Of a stretch of DNA of 64,000 bases, positions 11,846-20,693 are shown piece by piece. Positions within the stretch are counted from its first letter, which is position 1; every line of letters begins with the position of its first letter. Made by a program: the position numbers and the translations under genes. The stretch is from NCBI RefSeq assembly GCF_012272835.1, contig NZ_JAAWWK010000004.1:1-64000 (forward strand). The letters run 5' to 3'. Below the pieces are notes generated by a model. That model was not told where the DNA came from. It did not search any database and was given only the letters and a program-made list of their open reading frames with translations. The DNA comes from Spongiibacter thalassae. Its GTDB lineage: Bacteria; Pseudomonadota; Gammaproteobacteria; Pseudomonadales; Spongiibacteraceae.

Positions 11846-12493
11846 ATGTACGGACGCCTGCTCGCCATTGCACTTTTTTTTCACAGCGGCCTTGGACTGG
11901 CCTGTAGCTGCCTCTGGCAAGGCCCCTTCAACGAGGTTTACCCCGACAGCGACCTGCTGGTCTACGCAGAGGTCAGCAGCACTCGCGGCAACAGTTTCGA
12001 CGTCGACATTATTCAAAAACTCGACGGACAGGAATTTCGCGAATCACTGCGCGTGTGGGGGAAAACCGACGATCTCTGCCGCCCGGAGGTCAGCAACTTT
12101 GCACCTGGCAGTCAGTGGATACTGGCCTTGCAACGTCTCGACGAGGTGCCCGACAACGGCTTTAACCCGTTCAAGCCCAATATCAGTTTTGGCAGAAAAG
12201 GGGACTATGCCCTGTCCAGCTGTGGGGTGAACTGGCTGCAAGTAAAGGGTGGCCGGGTCACCGGCAATATTCTCGATGCGACCCGCTGGCAGTACCTCGA
12301 CCCCAAGAAAACCCCGGTACTGCTGACCCTGTTTTTTGACTGGCTGCGTGGCGACCTCAGTGACGCGGCACTGGCGGAAGCCGCACGGCCACAGGGCGCC
12401 GCTCGGGAAATGCTCAACAACACCAAGATGTTTCTATGGCAGCTTGAGCGGGATAGCCGCGACGCCGAGGAGCTCATCGAGCATAGCCAGTGA
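11846..12493 (+). CDS. Secreted cysteine-containing protein of unknown function
   Basis: 215 residues with a short signal peptide (YGRLLAIALFFHSGLGLA) and a mature N-terminus that starts at once with CSCLWQGPF. A CxC at the mature N-terminus followed by a beta-rich domain is reminiscent of TIMP/netrin-like folds, in which an N-terminal cysteine caps a metalloprotease active site, but I cannot establish that here. Further cysteines occur in DDLCRPEV and LSSCGVNW. C-terminal third is helical and charged. No clear ribosome site. Its last 60 bp overlap the 3' end of the convergent NUDIX gene, so the two cannot be changed independently there. Confidence 0.7.
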   Translation: MYGRLLAIALFFHSGLGLACSCLWQGPFNEVYPDSDLLVYAEVSSTRGNSFDVDIIQKLDGQEFRESLRVWGKTDDLCRPEVSNFAPGSQWILALQRLDEVPDNGFNPFKPNISFGRKGDYALSSCGVNWLQVKGGRVTGNILDATRWQYLDPKKTPVLLTLFFDWLRGDLSDAALAEAARPQGAAREMLNNTKMFLWQLERDSRDAEELIEHSQ

Positions 12494-13057
12494 CATGCCC
12501 CAGATTTCCTTTTTACCCAAATAGTAACAGGGCAAATCCAGCGAAAAACGCCCTCGGGTTCGGGTGACCGTTACCCGGTTGCCGTGGTCAGCAATAAAGC
12601 TGATTGGCACCCACACTGCCTCGGCAACCTCGTGATTGGGTACCGGCGACACCGGCCCATGAATGCGAAACACATAGGGCGACACCACCATAGGGCGACG
12701 ACCGGAATGGGGCCGCGACACCAGATCCGACAGACGGCCAATACAGTGGCCCACCTTCTCCAGGTCAATCGACAATTCTTCCAGGGTTTCCCGCTGTGCG
12801 GTGCGCACTCCAGTGTTATCACCAGGGTCCATGCGCCCGCCTGGAAAGGCCATATGCCCCGACCAGGGGTCTCCATCCCGATCTGCCCGTTTAATCATCA
12901 ACACCTGTAACTCGGCGTCTGCCTCGCGCAGTATCAACGCCACCGACGACCGCTTGACCCAACGTCGCCACCAGCGGCGGCGGGGCCGAAAATGCTTCAG
13001 CGCCTCGCCGACGCGCTGTAGGTCGTAGTGTTTTATCTCTTCCAACCGCTCTGTCAC
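12434..13057 (-). CDS. NUDIX hydrolase, CoA pyrophosphatase-like
   Basis: 207-residue cytosolic hydrolase of a nucleoside diphosphate linked to another group. The NUDIX box begins at GGRMDPGD and continues through TAQRETLEEL (about residues 72-95); the first conserved glutamate position is aspartate. A long basic N-terminus (HFRPRRRWWRRWVKRSSVALIL) and the LSDLVSRPHSGRRPMVVSPYVF segment recall the NudL/YeaB CoA pyrophosphatases, but the exact substrate is not determined. Start is GTG at 13057 with GGGGAA upstream. Tail-to-tail overlap of 60 bp with the secreted protein gene. Confidence 0.8.
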   Translation of the reverse strand: MTERLEEIKHYDLQRVGEALKHFRPRRRWWRRWVKRSSVALILREADAELQVLMIKRADRDGDPWSGHMAFPGGRMDPGDNTGVRTAQRETLEELSIDLEKVGHCIGRLSDLVSRPHSGRRPMVVSPYVFRIHGPVSPVPNHEVAEAVWVPISFIADHGNRVTVTRTRGRFSLDLPCYYLGKKEIWGMSLAMLDELLGVAAIPLKLP

Positions 13058-13085
13058 GTATTCCCCAACTCACTGCAATCCGGCA

Positions 13086-14246
13086 TCAAGTATACAGCTT
13101 GCGCAGGCGTTCAACGGCCAATTCCAACCGATCCAGACCGGTTGTATACGCAAAACGCACATGGGTATCGGCGCGATAGCGGCCAAAGTCTGCACCGGGT
13201 GTAATCGCAATACCGTGCTCCTCAAGCAGGCGTAGGCAAAACTGCTGGCTGTCGGAGGAAAATTTTTCAATACCTGCGTAGAGATACAGGGCCCCATCCG
13301 GACAATGGGGAATGGTAAAGCCCATTTCTGTCAGCGCGGGATACAGAAAATCCCGCCGCTGTGCAAACGCGTCCCGACGCGCGTCGAGTATCGACCGACA
13401 TTCGGGCGTAAACGCCGCCAATGCCCCGTACTGACCCATCGTAGACATGGAAATAAACAAATTTTGCGCGAGTTTTTCCAGCAGCGGCACTGCCCATTCC
13501 GGGGCCACCAACCAACCCAGGCGCCAGCCAGTCATACCGAAATACTTGGAAAAACTGTTAATCACAAAGGCTTCGTCGGTGATCGACAGCACCGACGGTG
13601 CATCGACGCCGTAGCTCAGCCCATGATAAATTTCGTCGACAATCAAATGGCCATTGCGCGCTACACACAGCTCGTGCAAATCGCGCAACTGTCCGGCACT
13701 GAGGATTTCACCACTGGGATTGGCCGGAGACGCCACCATTACCCCTCGAGTGTTACTCTGCCAATGGGCCTCGGCAAGCGTGGCATCGAGCTGGTATCGC
13801 TGCTCCGGCCCCACCGGCACCAACTGCCCCTCGCCCTCAACCAAACGCAGAAAGTGACGGTTGCAGGGATAGCCGGGATCGGTCATCAACATGCCATCGC
13901 CGGGGTTTATCAGCAGCCCCGCCAACAGCAGCAGTGCGCCGCTGGCCCCGGGGGTAACCATAATCCGGCTCGGTGAAATCTCCAGCCCGTGCTCACTGCG
14001 ATAAAAGTCGGCGATCGCCTGGCGCAACTCGGGTATTCCTGCGGCGGGGCTATATTGTGTTTCGCCACGCCCCAGCGCCGCCTGCGCCGCACGAACAATC
14101 GGCTCGGCACTGGTAAAGTCCGGCTCGCCAGCGGCCATATGCACAATATCCCGCCCCTGAGCCGCCAGGGCGTTGGCCCGGGTCAGTACCTCTACTACGC
14201 GAAAGGGCTCGATATCCCCCAGTCGCTCCGCCACCAAATTGCCCAC
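13086..14246 (-). CDS. PLP-dependent class I/II aminotransferase
   Basis: Fold-type I aminotransferase of 386 residues related to aspartate/aromatic aminotransferases. Visible motifs are AAGEPDFTSAEP (substrate/arginine region), SPANPSGEI, the pyridine-binding DEIYHGLSYG and the PLP lysine in NSFSKYFGMTGWRLGW. The C-terminal VRFAYTTGLDRLELAVERL contains the substrate-carboxylate arginine. I place the start at GTG 14246, with GGGGGC just upstream, because the 33 residues before it (from ATG 14345) contain CRRC and no family similarity. Substrate unknown; it lies between a NUDIX gene and dksA and forms no evident operon. Confidence 0.85.
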   Translation of the reverse strand: MGNLVAERLGDIEPFRVVEVLTRANALAAQGRDIVHMAAGEPDFTSAEPIVRAAQAALGRGETQYSPAAGIPELRQAIADFYRSEHGLEISPSRIMVTPGASGALLLLAGLLINPGDGMLMTDPGYPCNRHFLRLVEGEGQLVPVGPEQRYQLDATLAEAHWQSNTRGVMVASPANPSGEILSAGQLRDLHELCVARNGHLIVDEIYHGLSYGVDAPSVLSITDEAFVINSFSKYFGMTGWRLGWLVAPEWAVPLLEKLAQNLFISMSTMGQYGALAAFTPECRSILDARRDAFAQRRDFLYPALTEMGFTIPHCPDGALYLYAGIEKFSSDSQQFCLRLLEEHGIAITPGADFGRYRADTHVRFAYTTGLDRLELAVERLRKLYT

Positions 14247-14442
14247 TGCGCCCCCATATTCCTCAGCAAAGGCGACAGTGTAGCAGCGCCGGCAGGGGCC
14301 GCCATATCCTATAAACAGCCGAAGCGGCGTTTTTGTATGGCACAAGCTACACTTATCTGGTAGTTTTGCCCGTTTGGCGGCACAGCGTCGCCCGCAAATC
14401 CGCGGTTTGCGGTTAACGGCTTGTTAATAAAGAGGGCCAAGC

Positions 14443-14880
14443 ATGCCTGCAAAGGACACATCTACAGAAAGTCTGAAAACCTTCACCCCTTATGTTCCCA
14501 AAAAGGGTGAAGAGTACATGAACGATGCGCAGAAGGATCACTTCCGTCAGATTCTGCGCAACTGGAAGGCTGAGCTCATGGAAGAGGTTGACCGCACGGT
14601 CAGCCATATGAAAGACGAAGCGGCAAATTTCCCCGACCCCGCTGACCGAGCGACACAGGAAGAAGAGTTTAGTCTGGAGCTGCGCACCCGTGACCGCGAG
14701 CGCAAACTCATCAAAAAGATCGACGCCACCCTCGATCTTATCGATGAGGACGACTACGGCTACTGCAACACCTGTGGCGTCGATATCGGCATCAAGCGCC
14801 TGGAAGCACGCCCCACCGCCACGCTTTGCATCGACTGCAAAACGCTGGATGAAATCAAGGAGCGTCAGGAGCGCGGCTGA
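14443..14880 (+). CDS. dksA: RNA polymerase-binding transcription factor DksA
   Basis: Binds the RNA polymerase secondary channel and, with ppGpp, represses rRNA promoters and activates amino acid genes. The 145-residue protein has the coiled coil with the conserved DxxDxA tip ([14 protein letters not shown], about residues 64-77) and the four-cysteine zinc finger CNTCGVDI...LCIDCK. GAGGG ribosome site before ATG 14443. It heads the conserved dksA-gluQ-cbrX-cbrA-cbrB block. Confidence 0.98.
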   Translation: MPAKDTSTESLKTFTPYVPKKGEEYMNDAQKDHFRQILRNWKAELMEEVDRTVSHMKDEAANFPDPADRATQEEEFSLELRTRDRERKLIKKIDATLDLIDEDDYGYCNTCGVDIGIKRLEARPTATLCIDCKTLDEIKERQERG

Positions 14881-14886
14881 TACCCA

Positions 14887-14912
14887 CTGGCGGCCTCGTG
14901 CCGCCAGCTTTC
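14887..14912 (+). terminator. Terminator between dksA and gluQ
   Basis: Eight-base-pair stem CTGGCGGC / GCCGCCAG (14887-14894 and 14900-14907) with loop CTCGT, followed by CTTTCCC. It sits within the 35-bp gap and ends just before the gluQ ATG. A terminator in this position that limits gluQ expression has been reported for Shigella, to my memory, so partial read-through is a reasonable model. Confidence 0.65.
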
Positions 14913-14915
14913 CCT

Positions 14916-15788
14916 ATGACCCACAACGGTATCTATGTCGGCCGATTTGCGCCTTCGCCCACCGGCCCCCTTCACCTCGGCTCCCTGTGCACGGCACTCG
15001 GCAGTTATCTTGACGCCCGCGCCAAAGGCGGCCAGTGGCTACTCCGCATTGAAAATATCGACCCGCCACGGGAACAACCCGGTGCGGCAGAGGCTATTAT
15101 TCGCTCGCTGCAGGCCCACCAGCTGCACTGGGACGGCGAAATCCTCTGGCAAAGCCAGCGCAGCGACGCCTACAATCACGCCCTGCACCAGCTGTTGAAC
15201 AACAGCGCGGCCTTCTATTGCAGCTGTTCACGCTCGCAACTCAGCACCGTTGGCGGCGTGCATCGCGGCGACTGCATTGCCCCCCTCGACCGCAGCGATG
15301 CTGCGATTCGCCTGCGGGTGGCCGACGACGACATCCACTTTCACGACCGCCTGCTCGGCCCCATCACTCAACACCCGGCCAACGATGGCGATGTTGTGCT
15401 GCGCCGTCGCGATGGACTGTTTGCCTACCAGCTCGCGGTTGTCGTCGACGACGAGCACCAGGGGGTGACGGATATTGTCAGGGGCTATGACCTGGTCAGT
15501 TCGACCGGCTGGCAACTACTGCTGCAACGGGCACTCGGCTACCACCAGCCTCATTATTTGCACCTGCCACTGCTCGTCGATGAACACGGCGACAAACTGA
15601 GCAAGCGCAGTTATGCGCCCCCCCTCGACGACCTGCAACCGGAGCACAATATCCGTCAGGTGCTCGGCTATCTCAACCAGCCATCGCCGCCACCGGAACT
15701 ATCACTGACAGAAACATTGAACTGGGCGGTGGCCCACTACCAACCCAATAGTATTCCTAGCCAGCCTATCGCCATTAACCCTAAATAA
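14916..15788 (+). CDS. gluQ: Glutamyl-Q tRNA(Asp) synthetase
   Basis: Truncated glutamyl-tRNA synthetase paralogue that attaches glutamate to queuosine in the anticodon of tRNA-Asp. The 290-residue protein has GRFAPSPTGPLHLGSL (HIGH region), the zinc-site cysteines in FYCSCSRSQL and HRGDC, and the KMSKS equivalent GDKLSKRS. It lacks the anticodon-binding domain of full GluRS, as expected. ATG 14916 is preferred over GTG 14898, which would lie in the loop of the preceding terminator. Confidence 0.96.
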   Translation: MTHNGIYVGRFAPSPTGPLHLGSLCTALGSYLDARAKGGQWLLRIENIDPPREQPGAAEAIIRSLQAHQLHWDGEILWQSQRSDAYNHALHQLLNNSAAFYCSCSRSQLSTVGGVHRGDCIAPLDRSDAAIRLRVADDDIHFHDRLLGPITQHPANDGDVVLRRRDGLFAYQLAVVVDDEHQGVTDIVRGYDLVSSTGWQLLLQRALGYHQPHYLHLPLLVDEHGDKLSKRSYAPPLDDLQPEHNIRQVLGYLNQPSPPPELSLTETLNWAVAHYQPNSIPSQPIAINPK

Positions 15789-15867
15789 TCGAGAGGGGAC
15801 AGACCCCACCCCGCGCATTCACCGGCAATGCTCGCTACAATGGGGCCTTCTGCTCCACGGGCCCGGT

Positions 15868-16050
15868 ATGACCATGAGTGCACGCTCCCCACTTTTGCTA
15901 TTGCTTTGTTCGCTATTTGTTTTCAGCCCTACACTGGCCCAGTGGCTCGATGCCGCGGGCACCGCCTGGTACCGCCATCATCTGGTGTGGTTCGCCATTA
16001 TTATTTTTATCTACCTGGCAGCACGAAAGCGGGACAACCATGGCGTTTGA
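15868..16050 (+). CDS. cbrX: CbrX-like small membrane protein
   Basis: Sixty-residue protein with two hydrophobic segments (about residues 8-25, a signal-like stretch ending TLAQW, and 39-52, HLVWFAIIIFIYLAA) and a basic tail AARKRDNHGV. Its last 11 bases overlap the cbrA start. The same position, size and overlap are described for CbrX in Pseudomonas, where the small gene is translationally coupled to cbrA. Identification rests on position and topology more than on residues. Confidence 0.75.
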   Translation: MTMSARSPLLLLLCSLFVFSPTLAQWLDAAGTAWYRHHLVWFAIIIFIYLAARKRDNHGV

Positions 16051-19030
16051 TATCAATACCCTGTTATTTCTCGGGCTTCTTTACCTGTTATTGCTGTTCG
16101 CCATTGCCTTTGCCACGGAAAAGCAGCTGCTGCCACAGGCGCTGATCGAACACCCAGCTGTATATGTGCTGTCACTTGGCGTGTATGCCAGCGCCTTTGC
16201 CTACTACGGCGTCACCGGCCTGGCCAAGGCCTATGGCATGAGCTACCTGAATTATTATCTGGGCATATCCGCTGCCCTGTTTCTGCTGCCGGTACTGATC
16301 GCACCATTGCATCATGTGTGTAAAAGCTACCGCTTGAATTCCATCGCCGATATCCTCAGCTTTCGCTTTCGCAGCCAATGGGTTGGCTCCCTCAGCACGA
16401 TCATTAGCGGACTCGCTATTACCCCCATTCTCGCCGTACAGATCCAGACCGTCTCCAACGCAGCGTCGACGCTCACTACCGCCGATCCCCTGAGCGATGA
16501 GGGCAGCATTTTCCGACGCTTAACCGGCATCGCCTTTTGCGTAATTATCAGTGTATTCACGATTTTATTCGGCTCCCGCAGCCTGTCCTCCAAGGACAGC
16601 CATCGCGGCTTGGTCACTGCGCTCGCCTTTGAGTCTCTGGTCAAGCTCATCGCCTTTCTGGTCCTGGGCGTTGTCGCGGTTGTCAGTATTTTCGGCGGTT
16701 TCAGCGACATGCAAGCATGGTTAGCGGCTAACCCGCAGCTGATTACCAGCATGGCTGAGGCAAATGCCAACGACAGCGGCAGAATGATGCTGTTACTGTT
16801 TTTTGCAGCGGCGATCTGCATGCCCCACGTTTTTCACATGCTGTTTGCCGAGAATTCCAGCTCACGCAATCTGGTTTCTGCCAGCTGGGGCCTACCCCTT
16901 TACCTGTTCCTCATCAGCCTGCCGGTACTCCCCTTGTTGTGGAGTAACGCCGCCATCGGCGCCGATATGAATGGCGACTACGCCGCATTAAACGTGCTCA
17001 ACCATCTCGACAGCCCAGCGCTGACACTGCTGGTCTTTATTGGCGGCATCTCCGCCGCCAGCGGCGTGATTATTGTGTCAACGCTGGCTCTGGCTTCTAT
17101 GTGGCTTAACCATCTGGTTCTCCCGTGGCAAACACCGCAAAAACGGGACATCAACATCTACAACTGGCTGCTGTTGACCCGCCAGTGCCTGATTGTGGCC
17201 GCAATTTTCACCAGCTACCTGCTCTACGAGATCATTCCCGACCGCAAGCTCCTCAGCGACCTTGCCCTGGTGTCTGTCGCAGGCTGCGCGCAGCTGCTGC
17301 CCGGCTTACTTGCCACCCTGTATTGGCCCAATGCCAACCGCAACGGTTTTATCGCGGGCCTACTGACCGGGCTGACACTGTGGATCACCGGCACCCTGCT
17401 ACCAATACTGGGGCTAGCTCCCCCCGCCATTATTCAATCACTGCTCGACGCCAGCGCACCGGAGACCTGGCTCAGTTTCGCAGGTATTACTCTCGCGCTG
17501 AACGGAATCGTCTTCGTGGGGGTTTCCCTGCTCACCGAAACCTCCAAAGAGGAGCGCAGCGCTGCCGAAGCCTGCACCGTCGATGACCTGAATCGCCCCA
17601 GCCGCCAGGCACTTAACCTGAAAAGCGCCATGGAAATGCGCTCGCGCCTGGCCGAAACCATTGGCCACACTGTGGCCAAGCAGGAGGTCAACCGCGCCCT
17701 CAACGAGCTGCAGCTCAGCATCAATGAAACGCGACCCTATGCACTGCGACGACTGCGCGACCGCATAGAAATCAATCTGTCGGCGCTGGTGGGGCCATCG
17801 AATGCCCGCCGAGTCATTGATCGCAGCCTACCCTACACTGGCGACATCGCCGGTGACGGCGAGGACATCAATTACATTGAGGACCGCCTGGAGCGCTACC
17901 AAACCCACTTGACCGGTCTTGCCGCCGACCTCGACGGCCTGCGCCGCTACCACCGACAAACACTGGAAAACCTGCCTACCGGGGTGTGCGCACTGGGTGC
18001 CGACTCGGAAATTCTGCTGTGGAACAAGAGCATGGCGAGCATCACCGGCATTCACAGTGCCGAGATTACCGGCTCTGCCCTGGGCGGTCTGCCCAACGCC
18101 TGGCGCGAGCTGCTGGTCAGCTTCTGCGCCAGCCCCGACGACCACTGGAATAAATACAGCCTCGAGCTGGAGGGCACGCCGCGCTGGCTAAACCTGCACA
18201 AAACCGAATCGAAAATGCTCGGCCGCAACGAGCTGATTGTGGTTATCGAAGACATCACCGACACCCAACTACTGGAAAAGGAGCTGGGACATCAGGAGCG
18301 CCTCGCTTCTATCGGTCGCCTCGCCGCCGGCGTTGCCCACGAGATCGGCAACCCGGTCACCGGCATCGCCAGTCTCGCGCAAAACCTGCGCTACGAGACG
18401 GAAGACCCTGCATTACTGGAAACCGCCGAGCAGATCGTCAAGCAAACCCGGCGCATCAGCACCATTGTGCAAAGTCTGGTTAACTTCGCCCACAATGGCC
18501 GCGACGATCCCACCCGGGCGAAGGAAGCCGTTTCAGTGGCCCAATGTGTGAACGAAGCCATTCAACTGCTGAGCTTCGACAAGGAAGCCAAAAAAGTTCA
18601 CTATGACAATGCCTGCGACCCGTGCATTGCCGTTGCCGGCGACTATCAGCGGCTGACCCAGGTGTTTATCAATTTGTTGACCAACGCCCGTGACGCCAGC
18701 CCCGAGGGCAGCACCATCCGCATCGACGCGGATAGCCTCGACACCAATGCACTGATCCGCGTCGTCGACCAGGGGGAAGGCATCCCTCCCGACATTGCCG
18801 AACATATCTTCGAGCCCTTTTTCACCACCAAGGAACCGGGCAAGGGTACCGGCCTCGGGCTCGCCCTGGTGTATCGTATTATCAACGACCTGAACGGTGA
18901 TATTTCCGTGAAAAGCCCAGTCAGCGACAATGGGGCCAGCGGCAGCTGTTTTCAGTTGCAACTACCGCTGGCCTGCCATATTCAACCGCCACTACCGACC
19001 AGCAGCAACCGGGCGTTTCTGGAATTATGA
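16040..19030 (+). CDS. cbrA: Sensor histidine kinase CbrA with sodium/solute symporter domain
   Basis: Membrane sensor of the CbrAB two-component system controlling carbon/nitrogen use; in Pseudomonas it also supports histidine transport. The 996-residue protein has about 13 membrane helices in an SSS-type transporter domain (residues 1 to about 500), a linker and PAS region (about 640-740, LPTGVCALGADSEILLWN), then a kinase core: H-box GVAHEIGNP with His767, N-box around INLLTNARDAS, and G-boxes VDQGEGIPPDIAE and GKGTGLGLAL. Length is close to Pseudomonas CbrA (about 980). The ATG at 16040 lies inside cbrX; the frame extends upstream without similarity. cbrB follows after 60 bp. Confidence 0.95.
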   Translation: MAFDINTLLFLGLLYLLLLFAIAFATEKQLLPQALIEHPAVYVLSLGVYASAFAYYGVTGLAKAYGMSYLNYYLGISAALFLLPVLIAPLHHVCKSYRLNSIADILSFRFRSQWVGSLSTIISGLAITPILAVQIQTVSNAASTLTTADPLSDEGSIFRRLTGIAFCVIISVFTILFGSRSLSSKDSHRGLVTALAFESLVKLIAFLVLGVVAVVSIFGGFSDMQAWLAANPQLITSMAEANANDSGRMMLLLFFAAAICMPHVFHMLFAENSSSRNLVSASWGLPLYLFLISLPVLPLLWSNAAIGADMNGDYAALNVLNHLDSPALTLLVFIGGISAASGVIIVSTLALASMWLNHLVLPWQTPQKRDINIYNWLLLTRQCLIVAAIFTSYLLYEIIPDRKLLSDLALVSVAGCAQLLPGLLATLYWPNANRNGFIAGLLTGLTLWITGTLLPILGLAPPAIIQSLLDASAPETWLSFAGITLALNGIVFVGVSLLTETSKEERSAAEACTVDDLNRPSRQALNLKSAMEMRSRLAETIGHTVAKQEVNRALNELQLSINETRPYALRRLRDRIEINLSALVGPSNARRVIDRSLPYTGDIAGDGEDINYIEDRLERYQTHLTGLAADLDGLRRYHRQTLENLPTGVCALGADSEILLWNKSMASITGIHSAEITGSALGGLPNAWRELLVSFCASPDDHWNKYSLELEGTPRWLNLHKTESKMLGRNELIVVIEDITDTQLLEKELGHQERLASIGRLAAGVAHEIGNPVTGIASLAQNLRYETEDPALLETAEQIVKQTRRISTIVQSLVNFAHNGRDDPTRAKEAVSVAQCVNEAIQLLSFDKEAKKVHYDNACDPCIAVAGDYQRLTQVFINLLTNARDASPEGSTIRIDADSLDTNALIRVVDQGEGIPPDIAEHIFEPFFTTKEPGKGTGLGLALVYRIINDLNGDISVKSPVSDNGASGSCFQLQLPLACHIQPPLPTSSNRAFLEL

Positions 19031-19090
19031 CCGCTAACGCGTTATGTTGTCCGGCTGTGTTCGGCAAGCCGACATCCGATGGAGCGAAAT

Positions 19091-20530
19091 ATGCCGCGAA
19101 TATTAATCGTTGAAGACGAAGATGTTATCCGCCTCGCCCTCCGGCGACTTCTGGAGCGCAATGACTATCTAGTGGATGAAGTAGGCTCGGTACAGGATGC
19201 CATCAGCCGCTTCGATCTCGACAGCTATTCATTGATTATCAGTGACCTGCGTCTTCCCGGCGCGCCCGGCACCGAATTAATCAGCAAGACCGATCGGCCA
19301 GTACTGATCATGACCAGCTACGCCAGCTTGAAATCAGCGGTCGATTCAATGAAAAAAGGGGCCATCGACTACATCGCCAAGCCTTTTGACCACGACGATA
19401 TGCTCGATACTGTCGCGCGCATCATCAGCAACCACGAGCAGGATCCACCGACACCTCTTAGCAGCAGCCGCCAGCGCCGGGACACCGCGGCGAGCAATGG
19501 TATGATCGGCAGCTGCAAACCCATGCAGCGTCTGTACGACCATATTCGCCGCGTGGCGCCCACCGACACCACCGTGTTGATCCACGGCGAAACCGGCACC
19601 GGCAAGGAACTGGTTGCCCGAGCCCTGCACTCACAAAGCAAGCGTGCGACGAAGAACATCGTCTGTGTAAACTGTGCCGCCATACCGGAAACACTGATTG
19701 AGTCCGAATTATTCGGCTACGAAAAGGGCGCCTTCACCGGCGCCAACGCCAACCGAATCGGCCTGATCGAAGCCGCCGACGGCGGCACCCTGTTCCTCGA
19801 CGAAATCGGCGAGCTACCGCTCGAAGCCCAGGCGCGGCTGCTGCGCTTTATTCAGGAAGACGAAATCCGCCGCATTGGCGCCGTAGAGTCCAACAAGGTC
19901 GATGTCCGCTTGATCTGCGCCACCCACCGCGACCTGAAAGACATGGCCCACCAGGGACGCTTTCGGGAGGATTTGTACTACCGCATCAACGTCATGAAGC
20001 TGGAACTACCGCCGCTGCGTGAACGCGGTAAAGATATTCTGGAAATTGCCGAAACCCTGCTCAAGCGCCGCTGTGAAGCCTTGGGCCGGGAGCCACTGAA
20101 ACTCAGCCCGAGGGCCATTCAGGCGATCACCACCTATATCTGGCCGGGCAATATTCGCGAGCTGGAAAACGCCATTGAGCGCGCCGTCATCCTCTGCGAA
20201 GGCGACGAAATCGACAACGAGCTGCTGGATATCGACCTTGAGCTGGTGGACATCAGCCAAATTCGCGGTCGCCGCACAGAGCCGCGCCCCCGCTACCCCC
20301 AGCAACAGATTCCCGAGCGCAAGGAATCCCGGCCACGCACCCGCAACGCCGACCCCGCCGAAGATCTGTCACTGGAGGATTATTTTCAGCGCTTTGTTCT
20401 CGAACACCAGGACAGCATGAGCGAAACCGAACTCGCGCAAAAACTGGGAGTCAGCAGAAAATGCCTGTGGGAGCGCCGGCAGCGACTTGGCATTCCGCGC
20501 AAAAAATCAGCGCGCAGTGGAAGCAACTAA
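19091..20530 (+). CDS. cbrB: Sigma-54-dependent response regulator CbrB
   Basis: NtrC-family activator, partner of CbrA. The 479-residue protein has a receiver domain (RILIVEDED; phospho-acceptor Asp52 in ISDLRLPG; conserved Lys in YIAKPFDHDD), an AAA+ domain with Walker A GETGTGKE, the sigma-54 contact loop GAFTGA at 213-218 and Walker B LFLDEIGEL, and a C-terminal Fis-type helix-turn-helix (ETELAQKLGVSRKCLWERRQ). GGAG lies 6 nt before ATG 19091, so this start is preferred to ATG 19079. The next gene in the conserved order is the putative crcZ, which has a matching sigma-54 promoter. Confidence 0.96.
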   Translation: MPRILIVEDEDVIRLALRRLLERNDYLVDEVGSVQDAISRFDLDSYSLIISDLRLPGAPGTELISKTDRPVLIMTSYASLKSAVDSMKKGAIDYIAKPFDHDDMLDTVARIISNHEQDPPTPLSSSRQRRDTAASNGMIGSCKPMQRLYDHIRRVAPTDTTVLIHGETGTGKELVARALHSQSKRATKNIVCVNCAAIPETLIESELFGYEKGAFTGANANRIGLIEAADGGTLFLDEIGELPLEAQARLLRFIQEDEIRRIGAVESNKVDVRLICATHRDLKDMAHQGRFREDLYYRINVMKLELPPLRERGKDILEIAETLLKRRCEALGREPLKLSPRAIQAITTYIWPGNIRELENAIERAVILCEGDEIDNELLDIDLELVDISQIRGRRTEPRPRYPQQQIPERKESRPRTRNADPAEDLSLEDYFQRFVLEHQDSMSETELAQKLGVSRKCLWERRQRLGIPRKKSARSGSN

Positions 20531-20544
20531 GCCCACTATGACAC

Positions 20545-20593
20545 CGTTACCCAAAAATGATTCGCGTAACACATGGCGTTTATATAGGTAACA
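20545..20593 (+). promoter_or_regulatory. Candidate CbrB upstream activating sites
   Basis: Three related half-sites lie 75-125 bp before the sigma-54 promoter: CGTTAC at 20545-20550, GTAACA at 20566-20571 and GTAACA at 20588-20593. Starts of successive sites are about 20-22 bp apart, so they face the same side of the helix. They resemble the TGTTAC/GTAACA inverted half-sites reported, to my memory, for CbrB at Pseudomonas crcZ. Spacing between the first two (15 nt) is close but possibly not identical. Confidence 0.6.
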
Positions 20594-20667
20594 ATACACA
20601 TAAATGCAACAACCCCCAAAACCCCTAAAACACAACAAGTCATTGAAAAATATAGAAATTCAAAAGT

Positions 20668-20683
20668 TGGCACAAGGGATGCA
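20668..20683 (+). promoter_or_regulatory. Sigma-54 promoter
   Basis: TGGCACAAGGGATGCA matches the -24/-12 consensus TGGCAC-N5-TTGCW with correct GG-to-GC spacing (20669-20670 and 20681-20682); the only departure in the core is A for T in the -12 element. Transcription should begin near 20694. It lies in the cbrB-pcnB gap, downstream of a sigma-54 activator gene and of repeated CbrB-like half-sites. Confidence 0.8.
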
Positions 20684-20693
20684 ATCCTAAGGG

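Noticed and set aside
14898-14915. GTG start for a longer GluQ
   Set aside because: It lies within the loop of the terminator between dksA and gluQ, and the ATG at 14916 matches homologues.
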